From NCBI GenBank assembly GCA_903870545.1, contig CAIQDI010000032.1:1-64000 (forward strand): 64,000 nt of DNA, given 5' to 3'. Position 1 is the first letter of the stretch. Each line of letters begins with the position of its first letter. Position numbers and translations under genes: made by a program. The notes beneath the pieces are model-generated. The model did no database searches. It was not told the origin of the DNA and was given only the letters and a program-made list of their open reading frames with translations. The stretch comes from an uncultured Pseudomonadota bacterium. Its GTDB lineage: Bacteria > Pseudomonadota > Gammaproteobacteria > Methylococcales > Methylomonadaceae. Below are positions 21,748-31,513 of this stretch, one piece after another.

Positions 21748-22098
21748 TTAACGTTTTGACTTACCTTTTTTCTTTGCGACTTCGGGCGTATTAACTTTAC
21801 TTTCAATTTTTGGCTCCGCTTCTTTTATCGGAGCGGCAACCGTTGCTAAATACTCACTTTTTTTCATGACTTTCGGCACAATTTGTTCAGGCTGTTTGTA
21901 AGCATGGCTAAATTGCTGCGAAAATATATTATCAACAGTCAGCACGGGAATTAACAAAATAACCAAAACCGCAATCGCCACGAACGCTGGATTCATAATG
22001 GTTGAGAGCCAATACGCCGCCAATCCACCAATCAATAATCGAGTGAAACTCGGTATTTTCACCAACGCTATTTTTTTTTCTTTTGTGTTTGCCATCAT
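21748..22098 (-). CDS. small membrane protein of unknown function
   Basis: A 116-residue protein. Two hydrophobic segments (about 17-32 and 33-53, LLIGGLAAYWL and FVAIAVLVILLIPVLTV) could form a hairpin in the membrane. The rest is a charged tail rich in Lys and Pro (EPKIESKVNTPEVAKKKGKSKR), probably cytoplasmic. I recognise no family. It starts 13 bp after the S49 peptidase stop in the transcribed direction, so it is likely in the same operon and may be an accessory or substrate of that peptidase. ATGs at 22098 and 22095 are both possible. Confidence 0.7.
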   Translation of the reverse strand: MMANTKEKKIALVKIPSFTRLLIGGLAAYWLSTIMNPAFVAIAVLVILLIPVLTVDNIFSQQFSHAYKQPEQIVPKVMKKSEYLATVAAPIKEAEPKIESKVNTPEVAKKKGKSKR

Positions 22099-22111
22099 TT
22101 TTTCTCAATTT

Positions 22112-23059
22112 TTAACGCAATGCGATGGGCTGCAAAAAACTACTCATTGCTTGACCAAATGACGCGCCCAATCGTCCGGCAATTCTATCCATTAAGTGTT
22201 CTTGCGGTGTAAAATTCACTTCGTTTTCAGCCCCAATTAAGGTTTTAGCCACCTCATTTTGCGTCGCAAATTCATCAACTAAACCTAATTTCACACCTTC
22301 TTCACCCGTCCACACTAAACCAGAAAACATATCGGGTGTTTCTTTTAAGCGCGTGCCACGTCCATTTTTCACGGCGGTAATAAATTGTTGATGCACTTGA
22401 TTGAGCAGACTTTGCATATAAATTGTTTCGTTTTCTTTGCGCGGTGTGAACGGATCGAGCATCGCTTTATGTGAACCGGCAGTCAGTAACCGACGTTCTA
22501 CGCCCAATTTCTGCATGACATCGACAAAGCCAAAACCATCCATCAACACGCCAATCGAACCGACCAAACTGGCGGGATTAACGAAAATTTTGTCGCTTGC
22601 CGACGCAATGTAATAACAGCCCGATGCACACATATCGCTGACTACGGTGAAAATCGGTAAGTTTGGATGCTCTTTTTTAATGCGGCGAATTTCGTCATAC
22701 ACATACGCGGATTGAACGGGACTGCCACCCGGTGAATTGGCGTGCAAAATAATTCCTTTCGTATGTTTGTCTTCTACCGCGTCGCGTAAACCTTCGATAA
22801 TCGAATCGGCATTGGCATCTTTATCTTCGGCAATCGCGCCCACTAAATCAATAATCGCGGTGTGATCGTCGCCTTTTGAACCGTGATGATCGCCCAATTT
22901 GGGATAAACCGCTACGCCAAAAATGGCAAATAAATAAACAAATAACAGTCCTTTAAAAGCGATTCCCCACCGACGAGCGCGGGTTTGTTCTGTGATGGCG
23001 GCGAGCGCGACTTTTTCAATTAAATCGCGTTCCCAGCCTGAATTGGGTTGATGTTCCAT
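22112..23059 (-). CDS. S49 family signal peptide peptidase (SppA/SohB-like)
   Basis: A 315-residue inner-membrane peptidase with one N-terminal transmembrane segment (about 34-54, GLLFVYLFAIFGVAVYP). The single S49 domain has the nucleophile Ser in SDMCASGCYYIAS near 146 and the general-base Lys in TAGSHKAMLDPF near 197. NSPGGSPVQSA near 110 forms the oxyanion region. It is the short, single-domain type, half the length of E. coli SppA, as common in pseudomonads. The family digests signal peptides left in the membrane. The HAD phosphatase gene lies 21 bp upstream in the same direction. Confidence 0.92.
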   Translation of the reverse strand: MEHQPNSGWERDLIEKVALAAITEQTRARRWGIAFKGLLFVYLFAIFGVAVYPKLGDHHGSKGDDHTAIIDLVGAIAEDKDANADSIIEGLRDAVEDKHTKGIILHANSPGGSPVQSAYVYDEIRRIKKEHPNLPIFTVVSDMCASGCYYIASASDKIFVNPASLVGSIGVLMDGFGFVDVMQKLGVERRLLTAGSHKAMLDPFTPRKENETIYMQSLLNQVHQQFITAVKNGRGTRLKETPDMFSGLVWTGEEGVKLGLVDEFATQNEVAKTLIGAENEVNFTPQEHLMDRIAGRLGASFGQAMSSFLQPIALR

Positions 23060-23080
23060 AAAATATGTTTAACCGTGTGT

Positions 23081-23731
23081 TTAGATAAAATGTGGTAATA
23101 ATTCCGTTGGCTGCAAAAAACAATGCAACGGCGAATAATTTTTTAATTGTTCCGAATCGTGTGCGCCACTGGTCACGCCAATGGAGGAAATGCCAGCATT
23201 CAACGCCATTTGTAAATCGTGCGTCGAATCGCCCATCATCAATGTGCGTTCGGGTGAAATCTGCGTGTGAGCCATGATTTCTTCCAACATTTGCGGATGC
23301 GGTTTGGATTGCGTTTCGTCAGCGCAACGGGTTATGCAAAATAAATCCAACGTATTGGTCGCGCTCAAGGCTTCATCTAAACCTTCGCGCGTTTTGCCCG
23401 TTGCTACTGCCAGTTTAAAACCTTTTTGCTTTAACGCTTCTAACATTTCATAAACGCCCGCAAATAAATCGTCGCGACTTATTTTTTTAGAAAAATACGC
23501 GCTTTCATAACGTCGCACCAAATCCAAAACTTCGTCCGCATTTGCGTCGGAATATAACGCTTCAATGGCGCGTTCGATGCTTAAACCAATAACCTCTTTG
23601 GCAGCTTGATAATCGGGGATTTCGTGGCGCGTGTTCGTTGCGGCATTTTGCAAACAACGCGCAATCCAATCAATTGAATCGATTAACGTGCCATCCCAAT
23701 CAAAAATAAGTAAATCAAAGCGGTTTTTCAT
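23081..23731 (-). CDS. HAD-IA hydrolase (phosphoglycolate phosphatase-like)
   Basis: A 216-residue haloacid dehalogenase-type phosphatase. Motif I is FDWDGTLIDS near 11-20, motif II VATGKTREG near 114, the motif III Lys in ETQSKPHPQ near 144, and motif IV MMGDSTHDLQMA near 167. A helical cap lies at about 20-85, class IA. Such proteins commonly sit beside sppA and rluC in gammaproteobacteria; here rluC is 5 kb away. Phosphoglycolate or a nucleotide monophosphate could be the substrate, but sequence alone does not decide. Confidence 0.88.
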   Translation of the reverse strand: MKNRFDLLIFDWDGTLIDSIDWIARCLQNAATNTRHEIPDYQAAKEVIGLSIERAIEALYSDANADEVLDLVRRYESAYFSKKISRDDLFAGVYEMLEALKQKGFKLAVATGKTREGLDEALSATNTLDLFCITRCADETQSKPHPQMLEEIMAHTQISPERTLMMGDSTHDLQMALNAGISSIGVTSGAHDSEQLKNYSPLHCFLQPTELLPHFI

Positions 23732-23781
23732 CTGTTCCTGTTTTTGTTAATGCTGTTGTTATCAAGTTGATTTGTAAATAT

Positions 23782-25437
23782 TTATAGCGTGAAACGCACC
23801 AAATCCATTTTCGCCAACACCGCCACCGCTAAAACGGTTTCACCTAACTCTAGGCGGCTTTGTTGTGAAAGTTCGTTCAGCGTTAATGTTTTTGCAATTA
23901 AAACCTGAGCTATTTTTTCAACATTTGTGATATTTGGCAAAACGTGTGTGGCGTAATTAAACAACGGATTTTTAATCAACGCCGCATACGTTTCCACGGT
24001 ATGCGAGGTTTGTAACGTAACGGGCGTGTGTGGCTGAATCAATGTTGTCGGATAATGCCCAAAACTGTAAAACGGATCAAGCCGATTTCCCGCGACGTTT
24101 GGCGCAGAATGTTGGGCGGGATTTTGTTTCGCCGACTGCCGCAATGTGTGCAATTCCGCGTATAAATTCTGGTATTGTGAATACACCACGCGCCAATCAA
24201 AGTGTGTTCGCGCTCGTTCTTTTCCCGCCGCGCCCATTTTTTGCCGCAATTCTGGCTGCTCCACCAACACCGTTAATTTTTCCACCAATGTCGCCATCGA
24301 TATAGAAATCGTTTGGCAAATCAACCCGCAATAAATATCGTAATTCATCATTTCGGTTTCATGCGATTTGGCGAAATTTTCACCTAAATTCGGCGGCGGC
24401 ATGAACGTTGGAATCCGAAAACCGTCCACGCCATCGCGTACCGTATCTTTATAACCGTTCCAATCGCTCACAATCACCGGCAAACCCGCCGCCATTGCTT
24501 CAATCGGCGTAATGCCAAAGGTTTCTTGAATGTTATCCGACAACGAAATGAAAATATCCGCACTCGCCCAACATTGCCGCGCCAATTCAGGATTTCGTCC
24601 ATCAATAAAACACGCTCGAACGTCTGGACAAAATTGCGCTGCGCCCTCGATAAAACTGGCTTGAATGGCATCGTTGCCAAACCAACCGCATTGCAATAAT
24701 GTGATTTTTTTGCCGGTCGATGTTGCCACTTCTTGCGCGGCAAGATACATCGCGTGCGGGTGCGCTTTGGCGTGAAAAGACAATCGACCGACAAACACCA
24801 ACACGATTTCGTCGTCGCTGATATTCAACTCTGTTCGCGCTTCAGCTCGATTATCGGCAGTAAATTCAAAATCACGGCAATGAATGCCTAACGGAATCAC
24901 AGGTAATTGCGGTAACGTGATTTGAATTTGTGAACCAAACCGCCACCGCAACGTGTCAATTTCCGCATTTAATAATAATTTAACGGTTTCCAACACGGCG
25001 GTAGATGTACAAATTAATGCATCCCACGGCATAACGGGCGCAGCTAACAAACCGGTAATCGCATCCATTGCCCGATGTGAAGCCGTCGTGTGTGTCACGC
25101 CAACTAATGAATACGCCGTATTACTCGCGCGTAATCGCAATTTTGCCGCCACGTCCAAACCTGGCCCGGGTAAATATAATGTGCCAATTTCGCTGAGTAA
25201 ATCCAAGCGATTGGCGGGAATCCAGTGCGCGGTGGCAGTTGGCTCAATAGTTTGCACCAGATTTGCAAAAACCGCCGCCGATTTTTGATGGGGCGTGTAC
25301 GCATAAACTGCCTGCTGATTCCGTCCCGCCACTGCCGCGCGTAAAAAACTGTTTCCCGCCGCTTGCCGTCCCATCAATTTAGGCTCAGACAATAAATACG
25401 CATCAGGTTCAAAAAGAATAGCAGCCGTGTGAGACAT
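23782..25437 (-). CDS. GT4-type glycosyltransferase with C-terminal extension
   Basis: A 551-residue retaining glycosyltransferase with GT-B fold. The donor-binding half has LVFVGRLSFHAKAH near 240 and the E-x7-E motif in ETFGITPIEAMAAGLPVIVSD-type context near 325-333. A C-terminal part of about 120 residues (from about 430) has no family I recognise. The frame extends to 25488, but ATG at 25437 (MSHTAAILFEP) has a GGAA ribosome site and a typical start. It is divergent from glgP with a 170 bp shared upstream region, so it may act on glycogen or another alpha-glucan. That link is inferred from position only. Confidence 0.82.
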   Translation of the reverse strand: MSHTAAILFEPDAYLLSEPKLMGRQAAGNSFLRAAVAGRNQQAVYAYTPHQKSAAVFANLVQTIEPTATAHWIPANRLDLLSEIGTLYLPGPGLDVAAKLRLRASNTAYSLVGVTHTTASHRAMDAITGLLAAPVMPWDALICTSTAVLETVKLLLNAEIDTLRWRFGSQIQITLPQLPVIPLGIHCRDFEFTADNRAEARTELNISDDEIVLVFVGRLSFHAKAHPHAMYLAAQEVATSTGKKITLLQCGWFGNDAIQASFIEGAAQFCPDVRACFIDGRNPELARQCWASADIFISLSDNIQETFGITPIEAMAAGLPVIVSDWNGYKDTVRDGVDGFRIPTFMPPPNLGENFAKSHETEMMNYDIYCGLICQTISISMATLVEKLTVLVEQPELRQKMGAAGKERARTHFDWRVVYSQYQNLYAELHTLRQSAKQNPAQHSAPNVAGNRLDPFYSFGHYPTTLIQPHTPVTLQTSHTVETYAALIKNPLFNYATHVLPNITNVEKIAQVLIAKTLTLNELSQQSRLELGETVLAVAVLAKMDLVRFTL

Positions 25438-25607
25438 AATGAAAAGTTCCGTAAAATTTAAAAAAGTATCAGTTAGTTTTATTTTCAATCAACGCAAACA
25501 AATTGTCATCAATCGTTGTCATACTCAATCATGCTTATATTTTACCGAATGTAGACTAAAATATCAGTGTGTCCTAAATCTTAACTTAACATATAGTGAT
25601 AATTATC

Positions 25608-28115
25608 ATGCCATTTAGAATTTTTAAAACCAGTAAACCCAGTGCCACCATTACATCTTTGCCTGATTTAGGCATGGATGAACACCATATTGAAAACGAT
25701 TTTAAGCGTTATTATGGACATCGATTAGGGCGCGACGCGAGTTGCCGTTCGCCGCATTATGCGTATGAAGCGTTGTCGTTGGCGATTAGTGATCGTCTGG
25801 TTGAACGCTGGAAACGCACTTACACCACTTACAAAGAGGAAGATTGTCGTCGTGCGTCGTATTTATCGATGGAATTTTTAATGGGACGCGCGTTAAGCAA
25901 CGCCATGTTAAATTTAAATCTTGGCAAAGTGGTCACCAATGCCATGTACGATTTGGGTTTGGATTTGGAAGAGTTAATCGAAAGTGAACCCGACGCAGGT
26001 TTAGGCAATGGTGGTTTGGGACGTTTAGCGGCATGTTTTATTGACAGTTGCGCGACGCTGCAATTACCTGTAACAGGTTACGGGTTACGTTATGAATACG
26101 GTATGTTTACACAAGCGATTATCGACGGTGAACAAGTTGAAAAACCGGATCATTGGTTGCGTAACGGTAATGTGTGGGAAATCGAACGGGCAGAATATGT
26201 TCAGCGGGTAAAATTTGGTGGACGAACCGAAATTCACACCGATGAAAAAGGTCGTCGCAGAGTGTGTTGGGTGGATACACACGACATTCTTGCCGTGCCT
26301 TTCGATACGCCGATTCCTGGTTATGAAAATGGCACCGTGAATACATTACGTTTGTGGAAAGCCACTGCCAACGAAGAATTCGATTTGCAAGAATTCAACG
26401 CCGGTGATTATGCCGAATCAGTAGCAGCAAAAAATACCGCTGAAAATATCACGATGGTGTTGTATCCGAATGACACTAGCGAAAACGGTAAAGCGTTGCG
26501 TTTACGTCAACAGTATTTGTTGGCTTCAGCGAGTTTGCAGGACGTGATTGCAACGTGGGTCGGACGACACGGCAATAATTTCAAAGAATTCGCGGCAAAA
26601 AATTGCTTCCAACTTAACGACACACATCCGAGTATTTCTGTGGCGGAGTTAATGCGTTTGTTGCTCGACGTTTATGGTTTGTCGTGGAATGAAGCGTGGG
26701 CGATTACCAGTAACACCATGGCGTACACAAATCACACCTTATTACCGGAAGCGTTGGAACGTTGGTCGGTGGGTTTATTCCAAGAATTGTTGCCGCGCTT
26801 GATGGAAATTATTTTTGAAATCAATATGCATTTTATGTCACAAGTCTCTTCGCATTGGCCCGGTGATAAAGAGCGTTTGACACGCATGTCAATTATTGAA
26901 GAAAATAATGGCGGGCAGTATGTGCGAATGGCGTATTTGGCAATTGTCGGCAGTTATTCGGTGAATGGCGTAGCGGCATTGCATTCGAAATTGTTGCAAC
27001 AAGGTTTGTTCCGTGATTTTTACGAACTCACACCAGCAAAATTCAATAACAAAACCAATGGCGTGACACCGCGTCGTTGGTTAGCGGCGTGTAATCCCGA
27101 ATTGGCAGCATTGATTACCGAAACGATTGGTGCCAGTTGGATTACGGATTTATCGCAATTGCAATTGCTCGTACCATACGCAGAAGATAAAGTTTTCCGC
27201 GATAAATGGGCGAAATTGAAACAAAACGCCAAACAAAAATTGATTGATTATAAACGTCAGGAACACGACGTGGATTTCAATGTGAACGCGATGTTTGACG
27301 TGCAAGTGAAACGGATTCACGAATACAAACGTCAATTGCTGAACGTGTTGCACGTTATTCATTTGTACGATCGTATCAAACGTGGCGACACCGCGAATTG
27401 GGTAGATCGTTGCGTGTTAATTGGCGGAAAAGCTGCGCCAGGTTATTACATGGCGAAACGCATCATCAAATTGATTAACAACGTCGGTCATGTGATTAAC
27501 GCCGATCCAGAAGTAGGCGGCAAATTGAAATTGGTTTTCTTGCCAAATTATCGCGTGTCGGCAATGGAAAAAATTTGTCCAGGTGCGGATTTATCAGAGC
27601 AAATTTCAACCGCAGGCAAAGAAGCGTCTGGAACGGGCAACATGAAATTCATGATGAATGGCGCGTTGACGATTGGCACATTAGACGGCGCAAACATTGA
27701 AATGCGTGAAGAAGTGGGCGACGAAAATTTCTTCTTATTTGGTTTAACAGAAGAAGAAGTACAAGCCCTGAATCACAATTACAATCCGCAGTCGTACATT
27801 GACGCAGACGTTGATTTGCAACGCGCGTTGAATTTGTTGGAATGCGGACATTTCAACCAGTTTGAGCCGAACATTTTTGATGACATTATCAATTCGGTGA
27901 AAAGTCCGAACGATGCGTGGAAAACGTTGGCGGATTTCCGTAGCTTTTTAGACGCTCAAGGTCGCGTTGAAGAAGCGTATCGAGATAAAGATCGCTGGAC
28001 GAAAATGAGTATTCTCAACTGTGCGGCGAGCGGTAAATTTTCGACTGATCGCACGATTTCTGAGTACAACAACGAGATTTGGAAATTAACACCCGTGCAA
28101 ATCGACAATTCCTAA
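25608..28115 (+). CDS. glgP: glycogen/starch/alpha-glucan phosphorylase
   Basis: An 835-residue GT35 enzyme that releases glucose-1-phosphate from glycogen ends. The N-terminal region has [12 protein letters not shown] and [12 protein letters not shown] (substrate channel). The C-terminal half has KVVFLPNY-like [15 protein letters not shown] and the PLP site [17 protein letters not shown]-type signature near 655-675 with the cofactor Lys in [10 protein letters not shown] chose ATG at 25608 over an in-frame GTG at 25596. trmL follows after 1 bp. The synthesis genes are 27 kb away, so storage and breakdown are separately transcribed. Confidence 0.97.
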   Translation: MPFRIFKTSKPSATITSLPDLGMDEHHIENDFKRYYGHRLGRDASCRSPHYAYEALSLAISDRLVERWKRTYTTYKEEDCRRASYLSMEFLMGRALSNAMLNLNLGKVVTNAMYDLGLDLEELIESEPDAGLGNGGLGRLAACFIDSCATLQLPVTGYGLRYEYGMFTQAIIDGEQVEKPDHWLRNGNVWEIERAEYVQRVKFGGRTEIHTDEKGRRRVCWVDTHDILAVPFDTPIPGYENGTVNTLRLWKATANEEFDLQEFNAGDYAESVAAKNTAENITMVLYPNDTSENGKALRLRQQYLLASASLQDVIATWVGRHGNNFKEFAAKNCFQLNDTHPSISVAELMRLLLDVYGLSWNEAWAITSNTMAYTNHTLLPEALERWSVGLFQELLPRLMEIIFEINMHFMSQVSSHWPGDKERLTRMSIIEENNGGQYVRMAYLAIVGSYSVNGVAALHSKLLQQGLFRDFYELTPAKFNNKTNGVTPRRWLAACNPELAALITETIGASWITDLSQLQLLVPYAEDKVFRDKWAKLKQNAKQKLIDYKRQEHDVDFNVNAMFDVQVKRIHEYKRQLLNVLHVIHLYDRIKRGDTANWVDRCVLIGGKAAPGYYMAKRIIKLINNVGHVINADPEVGGKLKLVFLPNYRVSAMEKICPGADLSEQISTAGKEASGTGNMKFMMNGALTIGTLDGANIEMREEVGDENFFLFGLTEEEVQALNHNYNPQSYIDADVDLQRALNLLECGHFNQFEPNIFDDIINSVKSPNDAWKTLADFRSFLDAQGRVEEAYRDKDRWTKMSILNCAASGKFSTDRTISEYNNEIWKLTPVQIDNS

Positions 28116-28116
28116 T

Positions 28117-28584
28117 ATGTTTCACATTGTTCTTTTTGAGCCAGAAATTCCGGCTAATACGGGCAATATCATTCGATTATGTGCAAATGCAGGAATGCAA
28201 TTGCACTTAATTAAACCGTTAGGATTTGATTTGGATGATAAAAAACTGCGTCGGGCGGGGTTGGATTATCACGAATGGGTGGCGGTTAAATTACATGAAT
28301 CGTTTGCTGATTTTTTAACGAACGCTCAACCGTCACGCCTGTTTGCGCTGACCACCAAAGGCAAAACCGCTTATGATTCGATAGAATTTCAAGCGGGTGA
28401 TGCGTTTTTATTTGGCCCCGAAACACGCGGTTTACCCGTCGATATTTTGGAAAAGATTGGCGAACGCTGTTTGTATTTGCCGATGCAACCCGATAGCCGC
28501 AGTTTGAATTTATCCAATACTGTGGCGATTGTGTTGTATGAAGCGTGGCGACAAGCTGAATTTCTGGGCGCAGTGATTAAGTGA
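28117..28584 (+). CDS. trmL: tRNA (cytidine(34)-2'-O)-methyltransferase
   Basis: A 155-residue SPOUT (alpha/beta knot) methyltransferase that 2'-O-methylates the wobble base of certain tRNA-Leu. Motifs are [16 protein letters not shown] near 9-24, FGPETRGLP near 101-109 and [20 protein letters not shown]-type knot near 122-140. Length matches TrmL (157 in E. coli). The start lies 1 bp after the glgP stop, so expression depends on glgP translation. A terminator overlaps the end of the convergent rluC just downstream. Confidence 0.95.
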   Translation: MFHIVLFEPEIPANTGNIIRLCANAGMQLHLIKPLGFDLDDKKLRRAGLDYHEWVAVKLHESFADFLTNAQPSRLFALTTKGKTAYDSIEFQAGDAFLFGPETRGLPVDILEKIGERCLYLPMQPDSRSLNLSNTVAIVLYEAWRQAEFLGAVIK

Positions 28585-28593
28585 AAACTATTT

Positions 28594-29571
28594 TTAACCC
28601 GCTGTTGAAAGCAGCGGTTTTTCTTGTGTTAATAATTGTTCAAGTTGTGGCGGTAAGGGCGCGGTAATTTTCATGACTTCGCCCGTTATTGGATGCGAAA
28701 ACGTCAATGTTTTCGCGTGCAAAAACATCCGTTTATAGCCTTTTTGTTTAAACGTTAAATTCAAATCGTCCCGCCCGTAACGTTCATCACCAATAATCGG
28801 ATGCCCTAAATGCACCGCGTGAACACGAATTTGGTGTGTTCGTCCCGTTTTAGGTGCAGCTTCCACCAGCGTCGAATCTTGAAATGCAGTTAAACGTGTA
28901 AAAACCGTTTCCGCCGCTTTCCCCGCAGAACTAATCACCACCATTCGCTCGCCACTTTTCGCGATATTTTTTAACAATGGCGCGTTGACGACCAATTTTT
29001 TCTTTTTCCATTGTCCCGCCAGCAACGCCAAATACGTTTTGTGAATTTGATTATCTCGAAAAATGGCATGAAAAGCGCGTAACGCACCGCGTTTTTTGGC
29101 GATAATTAAGCAGCCGGACGTATCTTTATCCAAACGATGCACCAGTTCCAAAAAATGCGCTTCGGGACGCAATAAACGCAAACCTTCGATAATGCCAGAA
29201 CTCACGCCCGTGCCACCGTGAACCGCAAATCCTGCTGGTTTGTTCACAATTAAAAAACCGTCGTCTTCGTACAAAATACTGTGTTGCAGCGCGTCTTTTA
29301 AATTCGTCGGTACAAATACTTCTTCGCTTCGTTCGGCAATTCGCACCGGTGGAATTCGCACGATGTCGCCCGTGACTAATCGATAATTCACTTCGACGCG
29401 CCCTTTATTAACACGCACTTCGCCTTTTCGCACGATGCGATAAATCCGACTTTTCGGCACGCCTTTTAAGCGCGTGATTAAAAAATTATCCAATCGTTGA
29501 TCGTGATTTTCTTCGGTAATTTCAACGAAACTGACGGGATTGGTGGCGGTTTGATTTTGTTCTGTGTTCAT
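28594..29571 (-). CDS. rluC: 23S rRNA pseudouridine(955/2504/2580) synthase
   Basis: A 325-residue RluA-family pseudouridine synthase. An N-terminal S4 RNA-binding domain (about 20-85, RLDNFLITRLKGVPKSRIYR-type) is followed by the catalytic domain with the nucleophilic Asp in HRLDKDTSGCLI near 148-153 and GRTHQIRVHAVHLGHPI-type motif near 245. RluC is favoured over RluD by N-terminal S4 sequence and length (E. coli RluC 319). RluC usually sits beside rne; here rne is about 4 kb away behind kup and nhaD. Confidence 0.9.
   Translation of the reverse strand: MNTEQNQTATNPVSFVEITEENHDQRLDNFLITRLKGVPKSRIYRIVRKGEVRVNKGRVEVNYRLVTGDIVRIPPVRIAERSEEVFVPTNLKDALQHSILYEDDGFLIVNKPAGFAVHGGTGVSSGIIEGLRLLRPEAHFLELVHRLDKDTSGCLIIAKKRGALRAFHAIFRDNQIHKTYLALLAGQWKKKKLVVNAPLLKNIAKSGERMVVISSAGKAAETVFTRLTAFQDSTLVEAAPKTGRTHQIRVHAVHLGHPIIGDERYGRDDLNLTFKQKGYKRMFLHAKTLTFSHPITGEVMKITAPLPPQLEQLLTQEKPLLSTAG
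28596..28625 (+). terminator. intrinsic terminator after trmL, inside the 3' end of rluC
   Basis: CCGCTG (28599-28604) and CAGCGG (28612-28617) pair around a 7 nt loop, followed by TTTTTCTT on the plus strand. It lies 15 bp after the trmL stop and within the last codons of rluC on the opposite strand. Confidence 0.75.
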
Positions 29572-29601
29572 AAATAGTTTAAATTTTAATGATGGGAAAA
29601 A

Positions 29602-31494
29602 TTAAAGTTCAACACGCACGCCCAGCTCGACAACGTTTTCAACAGGAATTTTGAAAAAGCCAATTGCACTGCTCGCGTTGTGGAATAAGAAAAGAAAAAG
29701 ACCACGTCGCCACACGGGCATTTTGCTCCGTCGTTTGAACGTAATGTGTTCGTTGCCGACAAAAAATGACACATTATTTAAATCAATATCCAAACCTCTT
29801 TTGATGGCTAAACTCAGCGCGTAACGCACGTCGGGACTTTCTTTAAAACCAAAATACAATTTGATTCGATTAAACTGCCCGTGACTACCAAAAGAACGCA
29901 CTTTAATTTGTTGCGCCTCGTGATCGATATACGGCTCATCGGTGGTGACAATGGTGAGAACAATAATGCGTTCATGCACGACGTGATTGTGTTCTAAATT
30001 GTGCAGCAACACTTGCGGCACACCGTGCAAATTTCGGGCTAAATAAATTGCCGTGCCTTTCACCGTCACTAATTCGTGCGTACTTATTTTTTCTTCTAAT
30101 TCTTCAAAGGAAACTTTCTTTTCGTCGATGGCTTCGGCTAACACCGCTCGCCCTTGAATCCACGTTGTCATCAGTAAAAATAACACGCCGCCAACTAATA
30201 AAGGCAACCAGCCGCCGGATAAAATTTTCAAACTGTTTGATGAGAGAAAAACGAAATCCACCAGTAAAAATAAACTCAAAAATGAATAACTCACCACGGG
30301 ATTCCACCGCCACAAAGCGTGAATCACAATAAACGTCAAAATCGTGTCAATCATCATCGTACCTGTCACCGCGATACCGTAAGCGGACGCTAAATTGGAC
30401 GACGATTTAAATCCTAATACCAAAATAAACACGGAAAACATCAGCATCCAATTGACGGTTGGCACATAAATTTGCCCAATTTCACTGTCTGACGTGTGCG
30501 TCACATTCATGCGTGGACAATAACCCAATTGAATCGCTTGTTTGGTGATGGAGAACGCGCCCGAAATGACGGCTTGCGACGCAATCACCGTGGCAAATGT
30601 CGATAAAACCAACAACGGGTACAACGCCCACGATGGCGCGAGGAGATAAAACGGGTTTTCAATCGCTTCGGGATGTTGCAGTAACAATGCGCCTTGTCCA
30701 AAATAATTGCACAGCAACGCAGGAAAGACGAAGCCGAACCACGCAAATCGAATCGGTTTTAAACCAAAATGTCCCATGTCGGCGTATAACGCTTCTGCGC
30801 CCGTCATGACTAACACGACGGAACCCATGATTAAAAAGCCTTTTACGCCTAATTCGTTCAACAAATGAATGCCGTAATAGGGATTGATTGCCATCAAAAC
30901 GTGCGGCTGGTGAATAATTTGATTGATGCCAAAACCTGCCAGAATGATAAACCAAATCATCATTACCGGCGCAAACAGCTTACCGATTTTCGCGGTGCCT
31001 CGCGCTTGAATAATAAACAAGAATGACAACACAATCAGCGTAATCGGAATCACATAATGTTCCAATTTTGGCGCGATAACTTGTAAACCTTCCACCGCAC
31101 TCAATACCGAAATCGCGGGCGTAATGACGCTGTCACCGTAAAATAACGTTGCGCCCAAAATCCCCATCAAAACAATAATATGTTTTTTGCTGGGATTATC
31201 TTTGGTTGCGAGTAACGCCAACGCCGTCAACGCCATCACACCGCCTTCGCCTTTGTTATTCGCTCGCATAATGAGAATGGCGTATTTAATGGCTACCACC
31301 AACATTAACGACCAAAAAATAAGCGATAACACGCCCAAAATGTGCGTGGCATTGAGCGTTAAATGTTCACGAAAAATCTCTTTTACCGCGTACAACGGAC
31401 TGGTGCCAATGTCGCCAAAAACGACACCAATACTTCCAGCAATTAGCGTGGCGTACTGTTTATGATTCAGTTGTTTGGTATTACTTGAAGACAT
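29602..31494 (-). CDS. kup: low-affinity potassium transporter Kup
   Basis: A 630-residue KUP/HAK/KT transporter that takes up K+ with protons. The signature IGVVFGDIGTSPLYAVKE is near 21-38, followed by about 12 membrane segments to about residue 440 and a cytoplasmic C-terminal domain (about 460-630). The frame extends to 31530, overlapping nhaD by 17 bp, but ATG at 31494 (MSSSNTKQLN) matches family starts. It lies 19 bp downstream of nhaD in the same direction, so the two cation transporters probably form an operon for pH, Na+ and K+ balance. Confidence 0.95.
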   Translation of the reverse strand: MSSSNTKQLNHKQYATLIAGSIGVVFGDIGTSPLYAVKEIFREHLTLNATHILGVLSLIFWSLMLVVAIKYAILIMRANNKGEGGVMALTALALLATKDNPSKKHIIVLMGILGATLFYGDSVITPAISVLSAVEGLQVIAPKLEHYVIPITLIVLSFLFIIQARGTAKIGKLFAPVMMIWFIILAGFGINQIIHQPHVLMAINPYYGIHLLNELGVKGFLIMGSVVLVMTGAEALYADMGHFGLKPIRFAWFGFVFPALLCNYFGQGALLLQHPEAIENPFYLLAPSWALYPLLVLSTFATVIASQAVISGAFSITKQAIQLGYCPRMNVTHTSDSEIGQIYVPTVNWMLMFSVFILVLGFKSSSNLASAYGIAVTGTMMIDTILTFIVIHALWRWNPVVSYSFLSLFLLVDFVFLSSNSLKILSGGWLPLLVGGVLFLLMTTWIQGRAVLAEAIDEKKVSFEELEEKISTHELVTVKGTAIYLARNLHGVPQVLLHNLEHNHVVHERIIVLTIVTTDEPYIDHEAQQIKVRSFGSHGQFNRIKLYFGFKESPDVRYALSLAIKRGLDIDLNNVSFFVGNEHITFKRRSKMPVWRRGLFLFLFHNASSAIGFFKIPVENVVELGVRVEL

Positions 31495-31513
31495 ATAAAA
31501 AGCCGATAGAAAA

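Noticed and set aside
30048-30332. Small plus-strand reading frame inside kup
   Set aside because: Antisense shadow of kup, no ribosome site and no family.
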